Below are positions 22,490 to 35,500 of a DNA stretch of 64,000 bases, piece by piece. The notes under the pieces were generated by a model. The model ran no database searches. It worked only from the letters and a program-made list of their open reading frames with translations, and was not told the DNA's origin. Position 1 is the first letter of the stretch; the number at the start of each line of letters is the position of its first letter. The translations under genes were made by a program, and so were the position numbers. Source of the DNA: Vespa crabro (taxonomy: Eukaryota; Arthropoda; Insecta; Hymenoptera; Vespidae); assembly GCF_910589235.1 (NCBI RefSeq), contig NC_060965.1, forward strand, positions 434,001 through 498,000, given 5' to 3'.

Positions 22490-23791
22490 AATATGTGATA
22501 TATTTAATAATCATTATTCCTGATATACTATATGCTTATTTTTGTAAAATAGCACTTTTTATTTTCTCTGAAAAGTACTATATATGTTTTTCTATTTTAG
22601 TCAGTAATACAAGACGACATTACGGAATATCCTTAATATCTTTTATATATTACATATTTTATTACAAATTTATCAATTATTTGCTAATGAAATGTTCTCT
22701 TTTTCTCTCTTTTCTTTTTTTTATTATTTTTTTTTTTTTTTTTAAATGTGTTAAATGTGAAATTAACACATAAGAAACAACTAAGTGTAATATAAATTTG
22801 AAATAATAATTCTTATTACTTGACTTTTAAATGTATTTTTGTAGGATCCTTATGGTACCAGAGCTTTGGGTTTGAAAAATTAAAAAAAATATATTATCTT
22901 TATTAGCACGCTCTCGATGTTACTTCTCTAAAGTCCAATGACACTCCGATTTTTTACACTGCTCGCTCTATTTCTTGTACACTCTGATCTCAATTACTCA
23001 TCGCTCATCTCTTCTTTTGTTTCACGCTTCGTCTTGGGCTACTATTTCAATTCCAACTTCAATTCCATGTGCATTTTCGGAATTTTACATCGATCACTTT
23101 TCACAGTAATCGATTGCGGCTCATTTAAATCATGCATCAAATATTCACGCTACTTTCGATCAATTTCTTCTCAAAACAAAGCACATTCGCAGCCAATACA
23201 ACGCGCTTGTCGCGTCGAAAGATGTAATTTAACAATATTTTGTTAGCACTCCGCCATATCATATTTTAATTATTAAAATGTTGTAATCTAATAATTTCAT
23301 TACATCTAGAGATTGTAAGAGAGTGTAAGAAGGATCAATTTGAAAAATGATCAACATTTCCTTCAAACTGCTTCTTTTTAATATGAAAATAAATCTGTAG
23401 TTAATTTTATATTAAGTAAATTTAATTTAATTAAGAAAAAAATATAGCCCTACTAGAAAAGGAAATATATTTTTAATATTAGTACAAATATATAAATAAT
23501 ATTTTTGGCAATATATGGCTATGTAATTTTATTTTTTTCTTTAGAGTGAAATCATTATTATAATACCGACAAAAGTAAATTTTTAAGACAAATGTATAAT
23601 GTAAAATAAACTTTATGTAATTCGGTAAATATTTCACTTACAATTATTTAATATTAAAATAGTTATATAAACAGTTACATAAATACATATAAAATGTCTA
23701 CAAAGTAAAATTTTATTAATTCGTAAAAATGCATTCATGATAAAAAAATTATGAAGTATTATTTAAAATAATTAAATATTTCATGAATTCC
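22490..23791. other. Convergent intergenic DNA between ZCCHC10 and Mcm2
   Basis: Both genes end towards this region, so it contains two 3' untranslated regions. A poly-T run lies near 22722-22742. A block of less AT-rich, CpG-containing sequence at about 22845-23265 stands out and is listed separately as a possible mobile-element remnant. The 102-codon ORF at 22938-23246 lies inside that block and has no recognisable product. Confidence 0.5.
22845..23265. mobile_element. Possible LTR-type or other mobile-element remnant
   Basis: The block differs in base use from both flanks. On the + strand it opens with TGGTACCAGAGCTTTGGG, which resembles a tRNA primer-binding site (similar to TGGTATCAGAGC), and on the minus strand it carries an AATAAAG polyadenylation-like signal near 22900. 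Nearly matching short words (TATTTTTGT before, TATTTTGT after) flank it, but they are AT-rich and imperfect. No terminal repeat pair or transposon protein was found. It may instead be a conserved non-coding segment. Confidence 0.3.
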
Positions 23792-26700
23792 TCAGTCATC
23801 GATAGTTTCAGGAAGAGTTTGAATAATTACCTTTCTTCGAGAATCATATACAAAATTATTAGTTTTAAAAATATCACTTTCATAAAATGGATGTAAATTA
23901 TGTATGTCAATCTGTTTAGCCTGAAAATTTTTAATAAAATTAATATAATCTCTGATTTACTATAAATATTATAAATAGCTACAATTATACGCAGTATTTT
24001 ATTATCACATTTATATATTTTTCCAATCAATATAGTTTGTATTACCCTGTCCAATAAATCTTTTTCCGATATTTCAAGAGTTGTAATTCGACTCCCATGC
24101 AAGGCTTTTTGGAATGCTAATGTATCCAATGTAATTTGTCGAAGTATGTAATACAAAAGTTCACTATGATCTTTCTTGTATGATAAGTATTTCTGAAATG
24201 TCTGCAATAATAACATGTTAATGCAAATTTAAAAAGAAGCAGTAAGTAATTATAAGATAAGAGTAAAATAATTTGCATGAGTATTGGTTAAAATTGCAAC
24301 TACATTCACAGTTACATACTTGCCGCATGCTTTTCATAACAGAGTATTTTTGTGTATCAACAAAGCTGTCTAAAATCATTCTAATGGCAAGATTAATATC
24401 ACCTTCTTGTACATGATCTCGTAAATACATTTTTGCACTAGCTTCGGCCATACGAATTATGCTTTCAATGTGTCGTACTGTTATAGGTAAACTTCCTGTA
24501 GCCTAAAAGATAATGCAGCATTGGTGATTTTTAAATTAGTTTAAAAAATTAGTTTAGTAAATTATTTACAGCATATAGATGTAAAAGATACATTTTATAT
24601 TTCTTTACTTATTGCTGCTACACTATTTCAACTTACCAAACTTTCTTGTCTTAAACGACTATACAATTTAGCTATTTTATCTTGATCAATATTAGTTAAT
24701 TTAGGATGAACGTTTTGTTTTGCATAAACAATATACTTTCTAAGAAGATCTTGAGGAATAGGAAGATTTTGTGTTGTCTCCACTGATTCTGTTGGTACTG
24801 TTTTTTCTGAATTAGTTGGATGATGTTTAATATGTGAATTTACTACAAATTTAGCCAAATGTCTATCTTGCATAGGATCCACTTCATCCTTAACTATACA
24901 CAGTACATCAAATCGGGAAATAATTGGTTCTGATAAATCTACCTGCAATAAAATGGTCCAAAATATAAACTCATATATGACATACTTTATAAAGGGTAAT
25001 TTTTAAATATAAGTAATTTTTTACATTTTCTGAAAAGGTCATACTAGCATCATATCTGCCTCCAATTGGATTGGATGCAGCTATTACTGAACATCTAGCA
25101 TGCAATGATGTAACGATCCCTGCTTTTGAAATAGAGATACTTTGTTGTTCCATAGCTTCATGTATAGATGTTCTATCTTGATCATTCATCTACAAATATA
25201 ATATTAAAAATTTGATATAATACAATATATAGCTAATATATAACCTTACATAGTATATATCTTATATATTACCTTATCAAATTCATCAATTAGACAAACA
25301 CCATGGTCTGCTAAAACTAAAGCACCAGCTTCTAATGTCCACTCTCGTGTAGTAGGTGATCTACGTACATATGCGGTTAAACCTACAGCAGAAGCCCCTT
25401 GACCTGTTGTGAAAATTGCTCTCGGTGCTATTTTTTCAATGTATTTTAAAAATTGAGATTTAGCTGTTCCTGGATCACCACAGATTAGGACATTTATATC
25501 TCCTCTTACTTTGTGTTTATTACCTTTTTAAAATAAAAAAATATCTCAAGTAATGCAAATACAAGCTTTCTCTTTTTTTTTTTTTTTTTTTATGTGCTGC
25601 AATTAATTTATCTAAGATTTGTAATTTATTCACCAGGATTTTTTGCTTCTCCTCCAAAAATGGTTAATGCGAGTGCTCGTTTAATATATTCATGTCCATA
25701 TATAGAAGGAGCAATACTTGCAACAATTCGATCAGCAACACGATGATCTTTACTCAAAGCAAGAATACTAGCAATATCTTCTTCAGTTAGAGATTCTACA
25801 ATTTCTTTAGAATCCTTCACAAATAAGTAATTAGCCAATAATACTGTAGAAAACACTGGAAATCCCTGGTCAAGATCAACAATTATAATTCTTTATATAA
25901 TTCATAACAACGATTTAAGAAATATAATAAAGCATTATTATTTAGTAATAAATTGTATTGAATATATAATTTACCTGTTCTGTATTTAAAGAACCATCAT
26001 AATTGTTAGTATATATTGCAGTAAGATCTATCTCATCTCCTGGTTTACATCGATCACAAATATCAGATAATAAAATACAATCTTTACTTCTTGGTATTCT
26101 GCCTGCAGGTACTCTACCTGGAGATTCTTGAATTGTTATTCTTTGATAATTTCTGTATATTGTTTGTTCCATATTAATCTAAAAATAATTTACCAAAGTA
26201 TGTTAAAAATGATCTACATTTTTAAAACAAAATATATACTTACCATGAAAGGACCAAAGCTTTGACATTCTGGACATGAACTTGGTTTAACTTCTGAGTT
26301 TTGAGATTGTACAAAAGGACCAAGAACATATCCACACTTAGAACAATCATATTTAACGACAGATAATTGCGGAAGCACTCCTGTTGTAGCTGTTACAACA
26401 CCAAGAGTTCGAACTAATTGATTAAGGTGTAGCTTCCTGTATTTTCAACATATAATGTCAAATAATATTGGAAGGAATACAAATATAAATCATATAAAAT
26501 TTATAAAAAGAATTTATAAAAATTTATGAAATGAAAGCAACTATTGCAGTTTTTACCTAAATGTACGTAATTCTTCTATTAATGGAAGTTCTGATATTCT
26601 AACATGAATTTCGCTTGTAACTCTTTCATAACTAGGGAAAATAGTTAATACCAATTCTTTGGCTACTTCATCAAATATTTGTAACATTTGAAATGGAGCT

Positions 26701-27944
26701 TCTGGTAAAAAATAAGCCAAAACATGTTCTTTACTTGCAAGAATGGGGAATTCCACAATAAAGCTGGACTATTAATAAAATTTGTAAAAATTAAAAGACT
26801 ATTATCGAAATTAATTATAAAAAAACCAATATATAAAAAATTATACAAAAAAAAAGATGTTTTTATTCCATTACCTGATTGCTTTCACACATGTGACGAA
26901 TACGTTCTTTGTACATATATTGTCCTTTCGAATTTGTGTGAGTACGTAAAAAACTCTTAAAACGATTGGAGATCTCTGTTCTTGGTCCTAACATTGTGAC
27001 CCATTCCTTGATAGAATGGCCTTTTGTATCTTCTAAGTTTTCTATGGATTCTATCATCTAAGATCAAAAATAGATTTTCTAAACAATAATATAAACAATA
27101 ATATTTGTAGAATAAATAATAAATAGAGATTTTTACCTCTATGTCATCAATTGCACCAGTAGCAGCCTTTTCAGCCATGCGTCGCTTGTGAGTTTGTGTT
27201 TCATCTTCATCGGTATCATCTAAATTTATTCATTAAATTTGTATTATAATATATGAATATAAGAATATTTAATAATTATATAATCTTTATAACTAAAGGT
27301 AAAAATAAATATTTCTATAACTAATGTAATGATGTAGAGATAAATTTACCATAAAGTAAATCTCTATCATCTCTTATAATTCCAGCTGCGCGATCTCTCT
27401 TTCGCATTTCTATTTCAGCTGCTATACGTTCTCCTTGGGATAATTCAGAATAGTCATCATCATCGAGCATGGCAGGATCATATCTATCAAGTGCTGGCAT
27501 GGGACGGTAATCACTGTGCAATACAATATATGGAATATAATTAAAAAATGAATATTTTAATCTATAAATCTATTATTGCATTACATATATGATATCTTAC
27601 GCCTCCATGTTATCTCCAAATAATTCTTCTCCTTCTTCTTCATTATTAACATCATTATCTTCATTAAGTAATTCACTTTCATCTTCAAAAGGTTCATCTA
27701 TATCAGGTGCAGGGGATGTCATTGCATCCATATTTCTATCGGATCTGGGAGGAGAGCTATTTTGATTCTATAATAATAATAATAAAAGAAAATACAAACA
27801 ATTACAAAAAAAATAAAAAGGTTTTCGAATAAAAATTAATTACTTTCTCATAAGTATTTGAGCATATCTAATAAAATGTTATACTTTAAATACTTACATT
27901 TTCATTTATTAGTTAATTATGTTTAGTAATTAATTACTTACCAT
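23792..27944 (-). CDS. Mcm2: DNA replication licensing factor Mcm2
   Basis: Mcm2 is one of six subunits of the MCM2-7 helicase loaded at replication origins. Exon 1 holds only the ATG (27944-27942, donor GTAAGT). The next exon is the acidic N-terminal tail (NQNSSPPRSDRNMDAM, then GEEEGEELFGDN-like acid runs) that binds histones in the family. A C-x2-C...C-x2-C zinc finger (YDCSKCGY, SSCPECQSF) lies near 26250-26350. The AAA+ core includes Walker A GDPGTAKSQFLKY near 25460-25495, Walker B/DEFDKM near 25270, and the arginine finger in SRFDVLC near 24910. The C-terminal winged-helix part ends NNFVYDSRRKVIIQ before TGA at 23792-23794. About 12 exons were read from splice signals. Length matches the family. 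An E2F-type promoter pair lies upstream. Confidence 0.95.
25573..25591. repeat. Poly-T run in an Mcm2 intron
   Basis: A homopolymer of about 19 T on the + strand (A on the sense strand) lies between the exons ending near 25505 and starting near 25635. Confidence 0.85.
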
Positions 27945-28121
27945 AATGTTTAATTCACAAAATATAAGAAATGAAAATTGTGAGTAAGTAGAGTTTAGAG
28001 TTTTGTTTATTATTGTTTAATAAATAATGGTGAAAATATCGTCATTTATTTAAAATATGAATTTATACGAGATATACGAATACACATGTACTTATGACAT
28101 ATATAACCACATAAAACAGGG

Positions 28122-28134
28122 ACACCAGGCGGCG
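28122..28134 (+). promoter_or_regulatory. CTCF-like motif
   Basis: ACACCAGGCGGCG matches the CTCF core CCASYAGRKGGCR at most positions. A related word, CCACCAGCGGCGCTG, lies in the same orientation at 28483-28497. Together they might mark an insulator between the Mcm2 and RS gene units. This is motif resemblance only. Confidence 0.3.
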
Positions 28135-28147
28135 TTGAATTAATAAA

Positions 28148-28185
28148 TTTCCCGCCAAATTTCTCACTTTTCGTTAGTTCCCGCC
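28148..28185. promoter_or_regulatory. Pair of E2F-type sites upstream of Mcm2
   Basis: TTTCCCGCCAAA at 28148-28159 is a near-perfect E2F consensus, and GTTCCCGCCTCAAA at 28177-28190 is a second copy with the same core, 29 bases away. They lie about 200 bp upstream of the Mcm2 ATG on the opposite side of a probable leader. MCM genes are classical E2F targets in animals, so G1/S control is a reasonable inference. Confidence 0.65.
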
Positions 28186-29382
28186 TCAAATTCTGTACAA
28201 ATCATTGAAGTTGATTAAAGTTCATTCAATGCTATTTTAATCATTTGAATTTTAATTAATAGCTATTTCTTGTAAAGATAAAGTCAATAGTTCTTTATAT
28301 ATCGCAGTAAAATGTTTTCTTATTTATAAGAAAAATGTAAATATTTATTTGAAAATGTATTTGAAATGTGTTAGAAATTTGTATTTATATATATATATAT
28401 ATATGTATGAACATATTTTATATTAGTTTTTTTTATTGGTAGAGTTTAATAAATTCAAATAAAAGCTTATTGTAACGAACTTCCACCAGCGGCGCTGTAA
28501 ACAGTGAACCAAGCTAAATAGAAGGGAGATATCGGATTTGATCAGACCCTTTAACCTACTAACAGTTTGTACTCATTTGTAGTGTCGACTTGTCGTTTAA
28601 ATAAAATGTCTGACGCTTTTCATTTGCAAAGTTTGTTGAACATTGGAAAATAGTAAAAACCAATTTACTTATATTATATTAGAAATACTTTATCTATTAA
28701 AAAAGTTATACTTCATAAAATATTTTAACAAATTTTGCAAAAAATGTATTGTTCTGTTACTTAAGTATATTGTTATAAGGTAAGAAACAATCATTTGCAC
28801 GATTCGTTATTATATATTTGGTTTTTATGATCTAAAAATATTTTTGCTATGTAACAATATTGTTTTAATAATGAAATTATATTTTCACAATTTTTTATTG
28901 TGGAAAAAGCAAACTGTAATCATACAAATTTATCTTAACCTGTTTAATGTTTTTTGTTTGAATATGAATTTCTTTTTTGTGTAATTTAGTGATAAAGTAA
29001 AGTTAGTAAAGTTTCTTTAATTTTCTGCCATTAAGATGTAATTAAAAAAATCATTTCTATATTGAAGTTTAATAATTAATTAAATTTTTAAAGTAATGTG
29101 CAGCTACGAATCTTTTGGCAATAAAAGAAATATGTAAGTGTAACAAATAAGGTACATAGTGAGTGTGCTTACTATTTTAGTTTACTAGATTTTATAAATG
29201 TTTATTCAATGAATTTGTTATGGCAGGAGCTTTGATATTTTTAAGCTGAATTTGAAATTTTTCCTAATTAAATAAATATAAGGCTATAATAAAAATGAAG
29301 TTTTAATTATTAATAAAATTAATAAATAATTACAACAATGCTCAGAAGGGAAGATAATTTTTAAGAGTCTTGAATTATATTT

Positions 29383-29384
<2 letters not shown>

Positions 29385-29473
<89 letters not shown>
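29385..29473. repeat. Compound (TA)n(TG)n microsatellite
   Basis: A TA run of about 56 bases is directly joined to a TG run of about 33 bases, about 80 bp before the RS gene start codon. It lies in the polypyrimidine/intron part of the leader. Confidence 0.93.
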
Positions 29474-29475
<2 letters not shown>

Positions 29476-29552
29476 TCTTTTACTTTTAATCTTATTATGT
29501 TTCACATTTATATCCCCCAATTTTGTTAAACTAGCTTCAGGAAAAAGGCATA

Positions 29553-32500
29553 ATGTCTGGAACTGAGGATGCTTATGCCCCAGAGGAGCCTACACCGGAC
29601 ATTTCAATGTCTTTAATAGATATACAGATGCCTGAAACGCCAGAAAGTACTAAAGGCCAAGCAAGTGATGGAGATACATGTAGGTTAGAAAGTCCAAGAA
29701 TGCTTAAACCCGTTCTTGGTAAAGTTCAAGCTAAAAAGCGGTTAATGGCATTTGCAAATAAGTTTAATGTATTACCAAAAGCCTCAAATAAATCTTCTGT
29801 ACCTCAAGCGCAAGTTATTGGTACTATGAAAGATAATGCAGACAATGAAGATAATACCAGCGATACAAAATTAAAGACAAAGATAGAACATAGCCAGCAT
29901 TCATACAATCGTTACTCAAATAGTAGTAAATTAAAAAAGAAAACAGGTATAAAAATGAAATAGATCTTTTATTTATTTAGTTTTCTTTTTTTTTTTTCCT
30001 TTTTTTTTTCTTTTTTTTTCAATATTAAATAGAATTACATGATTAATATTTTTTATTTAGAAGAAAAGGTTTTGGCAATAGAAGAAATTAGAAGAGAAGA
30101 GTCTAAAAGTAAATTATTACTGGCTGAAGCCATGGCTGCAGGTAATTGTACTTTATATAACATGTAATTATAAATTTTTATGCATTATGTAATTTCGACA
30201 TGTTTTTGTATAGCAAGTTTGGAAGAAGAAAGTTTTAACAGACATAATTCAACAATGTGGGAAACCTCTAGAAATTCGAAAGGAAGGTCTAGACAAAAGG
30301 ACACAGTTTCTTCCCATAGGGTTTCTAATAAATCTATGATGGAACGCAAGTATGTGAAATAAATATTAAATTATTTTTCTATTTTAATTTTTATTGTATA
30401 TTATGCAATAAAATGAAGGCAAAGGATCAAGGTATAATATATAAAATATCAAATGTTTTTAAGGAGAAAACAACATAACAAAGAAGGAAAAGAAGGAAGT
30501 GTAAATAAACAAACAAAAGAACGGCATGAGAGTAAAGAAAAATATTACTATAAGGCGTCTCTTCAAAATAGGGAACAACAAAGAAAAGATAAGGAAAAGA
30601 AAGATGATAAATGTAAACGAGATGAAACCAAAGTAGAGTTAAACCGCGATAAAAAGGATGATGGAAAAGATAAAAAGGAAGGCCATAAAGACAAGAAAGA
30701 AGAAATAAGAGAAAAGAAGGAAGAATCAAAGGACAAAAAGGAAAAACAAAATGATTTGCGAGAAAGTATTGCAGATGTAAAAAGTAAAAAAGATAAAAAT
30801 AAATTGAAAGATAAAGAAAAAGAAAGAGAAATAAAAAAATATGGGTCATGGGCAGAAATGAAAAAGTCAGGCGTAACTCTGGATGAAGTCATTCAATTAA
30901 GAAAACCAGAAATTTCAGAACGATCCATAAAAAGCAGGTTTGTATTTTTTGTTTAGTTTATAGTTCTATTAGAATTAAATAAAGAAATAAATAGAATGGA
31001 ATAGCAACGTTTATATTATTGCAGGACAGTGCAAGATTATGCACGTTACTTAGATCAGATGTTGATGTTGAATAATTATCGTTTGAAACGTACTGCCTTA
31101 ATTGCTGAAGGACTAGATGGACCTAAAGAGTTTCCCCCTGAATCTATCAAATTAACAAAACGTGGACGGCAATTAGTTTATTGTGAAAATCCTCGTGTTT
31201 CTCTTTTATTAAATCAACAGCAGTTACTTCAGGCTGTTACATTGGATCGTCGGGAAAAGCTGCGAGATATATGTGATGCAACATCTATACAGTATAAAAA
31301 ATTTTTTCTTCTCTATTTTTTTCCTTTGTTTTTAATAATCTAAGTAGCCGTTGATTGTTATAGAGTCAACATAGAGGATAATGAAGAACTATTGTGTTCT
31401 CGTAATTGGTATAAGAAAATAAATATAATTAAACCTAATAGTGACTCAAAATGGCAATTATCCATTAATGTAATACCACCAAAATCAAAGTGGGATAGTG
31501 AAGATGAAGAAATTTCACAAGAAAATGATGAAATAGAAAATGAGGAAAAACAAATGGAAATAGAGAATATTATTGAACAAGGTTAGATTATTAATATATT
31601 ATTTGTAATATATAAAAAAAAAGTATAGAAATTTTGTTATAGATAGAAAATTTAATTTTTAGGAGACAAGGTATCAACATCGATTTCTGATTCACCTGAA
31701 AATAGCAGAAATGTAGAAAATACAGACAATCAGAATAATTCTGATGTTATAAAACCTGAAATTCTAGATAAAGCATCTGTATCTCCAATCTTATTATCTG
31801 CAGGAAATGAAAAATTAGCTTCAGAATATGAGCAATTCATGAAAATGGTGTGTACGGATATTCCTTTACCAGATGCAGTAAAAACAGTACAAAAATTTTC
31901 TTCAGAAAAATGTTTGCTTAAATCTGTATCTCCATCAAATTATCATGAATTTAATATAGAATTAACATCATTGGAAGATAAATATAACACTTTTTCTACA
32001 ACAAAAAGTATAGCATGTGAAAATCAAAATAAAATTACTAATGAAGTATTAACTGAGAAACAATTGCAAGAAAATGAATGTCTAGAAAATTCGTGTCTAA
32101 CGTTTCAGCATTCTGAACATTCCAATTTATCAATAAACTCGCAAGCTCCTATGCAGGAAAATGAAAGAATATTTGAAGATGCAACTATTTGTGAGGAAAA
32201 AGAAATAGAAGAGTCAGAATCTATACCTAACGATTGGGAAAATGTTCGGATCAAAGTAGAACACTTGAGCGATGAGAATTCTGAGTCAAGAAAAAGAAGA
32301 AGGAAGAAAAAACGCTTACAAAATAAGACATCTAGTAGCGAATCATCTAGTAGTAGTAGTTCCACAGATTCTGAAGATAAAAAGACAAAACGACGCCGTA
32401 ACAGAAAATTATCACAGGATTCAAGTTCATCTGATTCTGATAGTAGCGAAAGTAGTAGTACTAGCAGTAGTAGCGAGTCTTTCAGCTCAGATAGCAAACG

Positions 32501-35500
32501 AAGAAAGAAGAGGAGGAAGAAAAGAAAAATTGGAAAAAGAAAAAGGAAAGCAAAAAGAATAGCTAGAATTAAAAAAAGACGTAGAAGAAAAATAAGTTCG
32601 CCATCGAGTAGTAGTGAATCTGATGAAAGGAGAAAAAGGAAAAAAATAAACAAAAGGAATTTAAAAAGCAGAAAAGTATTGAATGAAAAAGAAATTGATA
32701 GCAGAGAATTAATAAATGAGGTTTCAGATTCAACTATTAAACATACATTGCAAATACAATCTGCATCGAAAAAGATTAAAGAAGAAATGAATGTGGAAAT
32801 GGTTCAAGGAGAAAAACAAAATTTATGGGAAAATAAAAACAAATCTGTAGTTAACAAAGAAAGTCAAGACAAAACTGCAGATAAATTCTTAGAAGAATGG
32901 GAAGTAAATTCAGTAATTATAGGTAAACGATTTGAAAGTCAAATTTCGGAAATGAATCGCGATGTGAGTAAGTTAAAGGATGACGAGCAAAATAAGCTTA
33001 AAAAAATGGACAGAGTAGACAAAAATATTATCGCAATTGAAAAACTGAATGAGAAGCGATCTGATGACAATTTCTCAGAAGGAAAGCAAAAAATAGATAA
33101 TGATTTGGATGAAAAAAAGAAAAGAAAAAAAGACAAGGATAAGAAAAGTAATACTGAATTTCTTACTGATTGGGAAAGAGAAAGTGAACGTATAGCACGG
33201 CAAATAATACAGGATGATATGAAGTTATCGAAAAAGTTGGAGAAACACAAGAAGGAAAAATGGAGAGAAACAGAATTTGATACTTTGAATGTACCATCAT
33301 TAACGCAACTCGAAAAAGAAGTTAGTAAAGGGCAACTATTAGCAGATGATTGGGAAGTAGACAGTTTAGAAGCTATTGCAGATTTAACTGTTAATAAGAG
33401 AAGAGCTTCTCATAGTTCTATAAAAAAATTGGAAAAAGAAGTGAAATATGATAAAAAAACGGATACATATATTGCAGTGGACAAAGAAAGTGCAAGGGAA
33501 AGTAGAAAGAAAATAGAGAGATTGTGTACTATAAGAATATGGGAAGATGAAGAAGAGGAAGGTGAGAAAGAAGCAATGATGCTCGTACAAGAGAAAAATA
33601 AAAGAAAGAAAGATGATTGGGATATTGAAGAAGAATCATTTATGCGTATTAATGAAAAAGGCAAAGATAATATTGATACAAGTAGTATAACCAGTGCTAC
33701 TAGCGCTGCTACAACTATAGTTAGCGATATTATTGATATTGCTTGCAACGCTCAATCCGATTTACCCATTAATTATGTTAAAAATATTAAAGATAGAAAT
33801 AGCATGGAAATGCTTGATAAATTGAAGGAAAATGAATTTAATATTAACAAAAAAATTAAGAAAAGTCGTTGGGATATAGGATCACAATCTGATGAGAAGA
33901 TGGAACTCAAAGCTTCTGTTATGTGGGAAGAGGAATGTGTTGAATGGTCAAATCGAACTAAATCTGAACATACAAGTAATAGAACATCCTTGGATGTATC
34001 TGAAAAGATTTCATTAAAAGATAAGGTCAAAGATGATATTTGCCATGTTGTAAATCAACCATTAAATGTTGAGGCCTTCAGTTCTAAATACTCGGAAAAT
34101 CCTACAAATTTTCTTAAAAGAAAACAATCTTGTAATTTGAAGTTGGAAGATAAAAAATTATTAGAACAATCATGGAGTGAAAATGCAAATATTGATACAA
34201 TTATAGAAAAGACATCGATTATGAATAAAAAAAATCCATGTACAGAACGGTTGAAAACTATTCTGGATATTGATAATAAATTAGGTCAAAGGAGCATAGA
34301 GTTATACAGTCCAAGTTCTCCAGCGCCGTCTCAGAAGTCTGAGGATATTGAAGCTTCTTCTAGTGGCATTAATTCAACTTCTTTGAGCAAGACTAGATCA
34401 CACGAAGACAAAAATAAAGAATTATGTCAGATGGAAGAAAAGTCATTATCTTCTTCCACTATACCATTACAATTAAAGAAGTTTCATGAAAATATATGCA
34501 TAGCTCCTAAAATATCAACATCAAAACATAGTCTTCAAAATATGACTGTTCACTCAAAAACAGAAAAATGTAATACAGTTGTTGCTGAAAATTCTGAAAA
34601 GTTGCTTAATAATTTACTTCTCAATGATTCATGTTCAGATGCACATTCATCTAAATCTTTACAAATGGATATGTTTGCTGAATATGAAACGGATATATCT
34701 TATAGTAATGAAAATGTTCCGCATGTTGATACAAAAACAGAAATTAATATAAAAAATGATGAGACAAATGAAGAAAAAGCAACTTTTAAACTTATTCCAA
34801 AACAATTTTTAATTCGGCGCTCTAATGAGCATGATAAATCAAAAAAGACTGAAGTGCCCTTACTTGATTCTGCACAACAAGTTGCAGCTCTTTTAACAAT
34901 CCAGAAAAAGCTCTTACAATCGCATATACTAGACAGCGACAAAGAAGATACAGAATTTGTATCTATACATGTAGCAGATGCGAATAAAACTCTTGATGCC
35001 AATATTATAAGTACTGATGAATGTTCTTCTACTGATCATCCTATAACTGCCACTAATGTTCAATTGGGATCAAAAGAAGAAATATTACAAAACGCCCAGC
35101 TACAAAGTACTCATACAAAATTTCAAACATCCAACATGTATTCTGATCAAAGTGATGAATACAAAAATCAAGATAAGAAAAAAGGTGAAAATACTAAAAC
35201 AAATAAACTTACTATTATTGAAGATAATAGTGATACAGACATACCACAAAGTACAAAATCTTTAGATAGAGAGGAGAGAAGAAAGAGACCTCTTAAGCAG
35301 GAAGATGATAAACGATACAATGATCGTAATAAGGATAAAAGAGATAGAAAAAGTAATGAATTGATGAGAGACAGAATTGATAAAAGAGATTATAAAGAGA
35401 TCAAAAGGTTGGAATACAATGAAAACAGAAGAAAAATAAGCCCAATGAGAAACAAGAGAAAGCACGTCGATAGTCCGTGTACTTCTTGGGAATGCGAAGG

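Larger units (their letters stand above)
27945..29552. promoter_or_regulatory. Divergent region between Mcm2 and the giant RS gene
   Basis: This contains the Mcm2 promoter and leader on the left and the leader (with at least one intron) of the + strand gene on the right. Two TTCCCGCC sites at 28149-28156 and 28178-28185 and two CTCF-like words at 28122-28134 and 28483-28497 are listed separately. A (TA)n(TG)n microsatellite at 29385-29473 lies just before the acceptor of the first coding exon of the RS gene (TAGCTTCAG ending at 29539). No ORF in it is supported. Confidence 0.6.

Noticed and set aside
22938..23246. 102-codon + strand ORF
   Set aside because: It lies in the block that looks like a mobile-element remnant, and its translation shows no recognisable protein.
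32105..32653. Minus-strand Leu/Phe-rich frame of 182 codons
   Set aside because: It is the antisense image of Ser/Lys/Arg-rich coding sequence in the giant RS gene.
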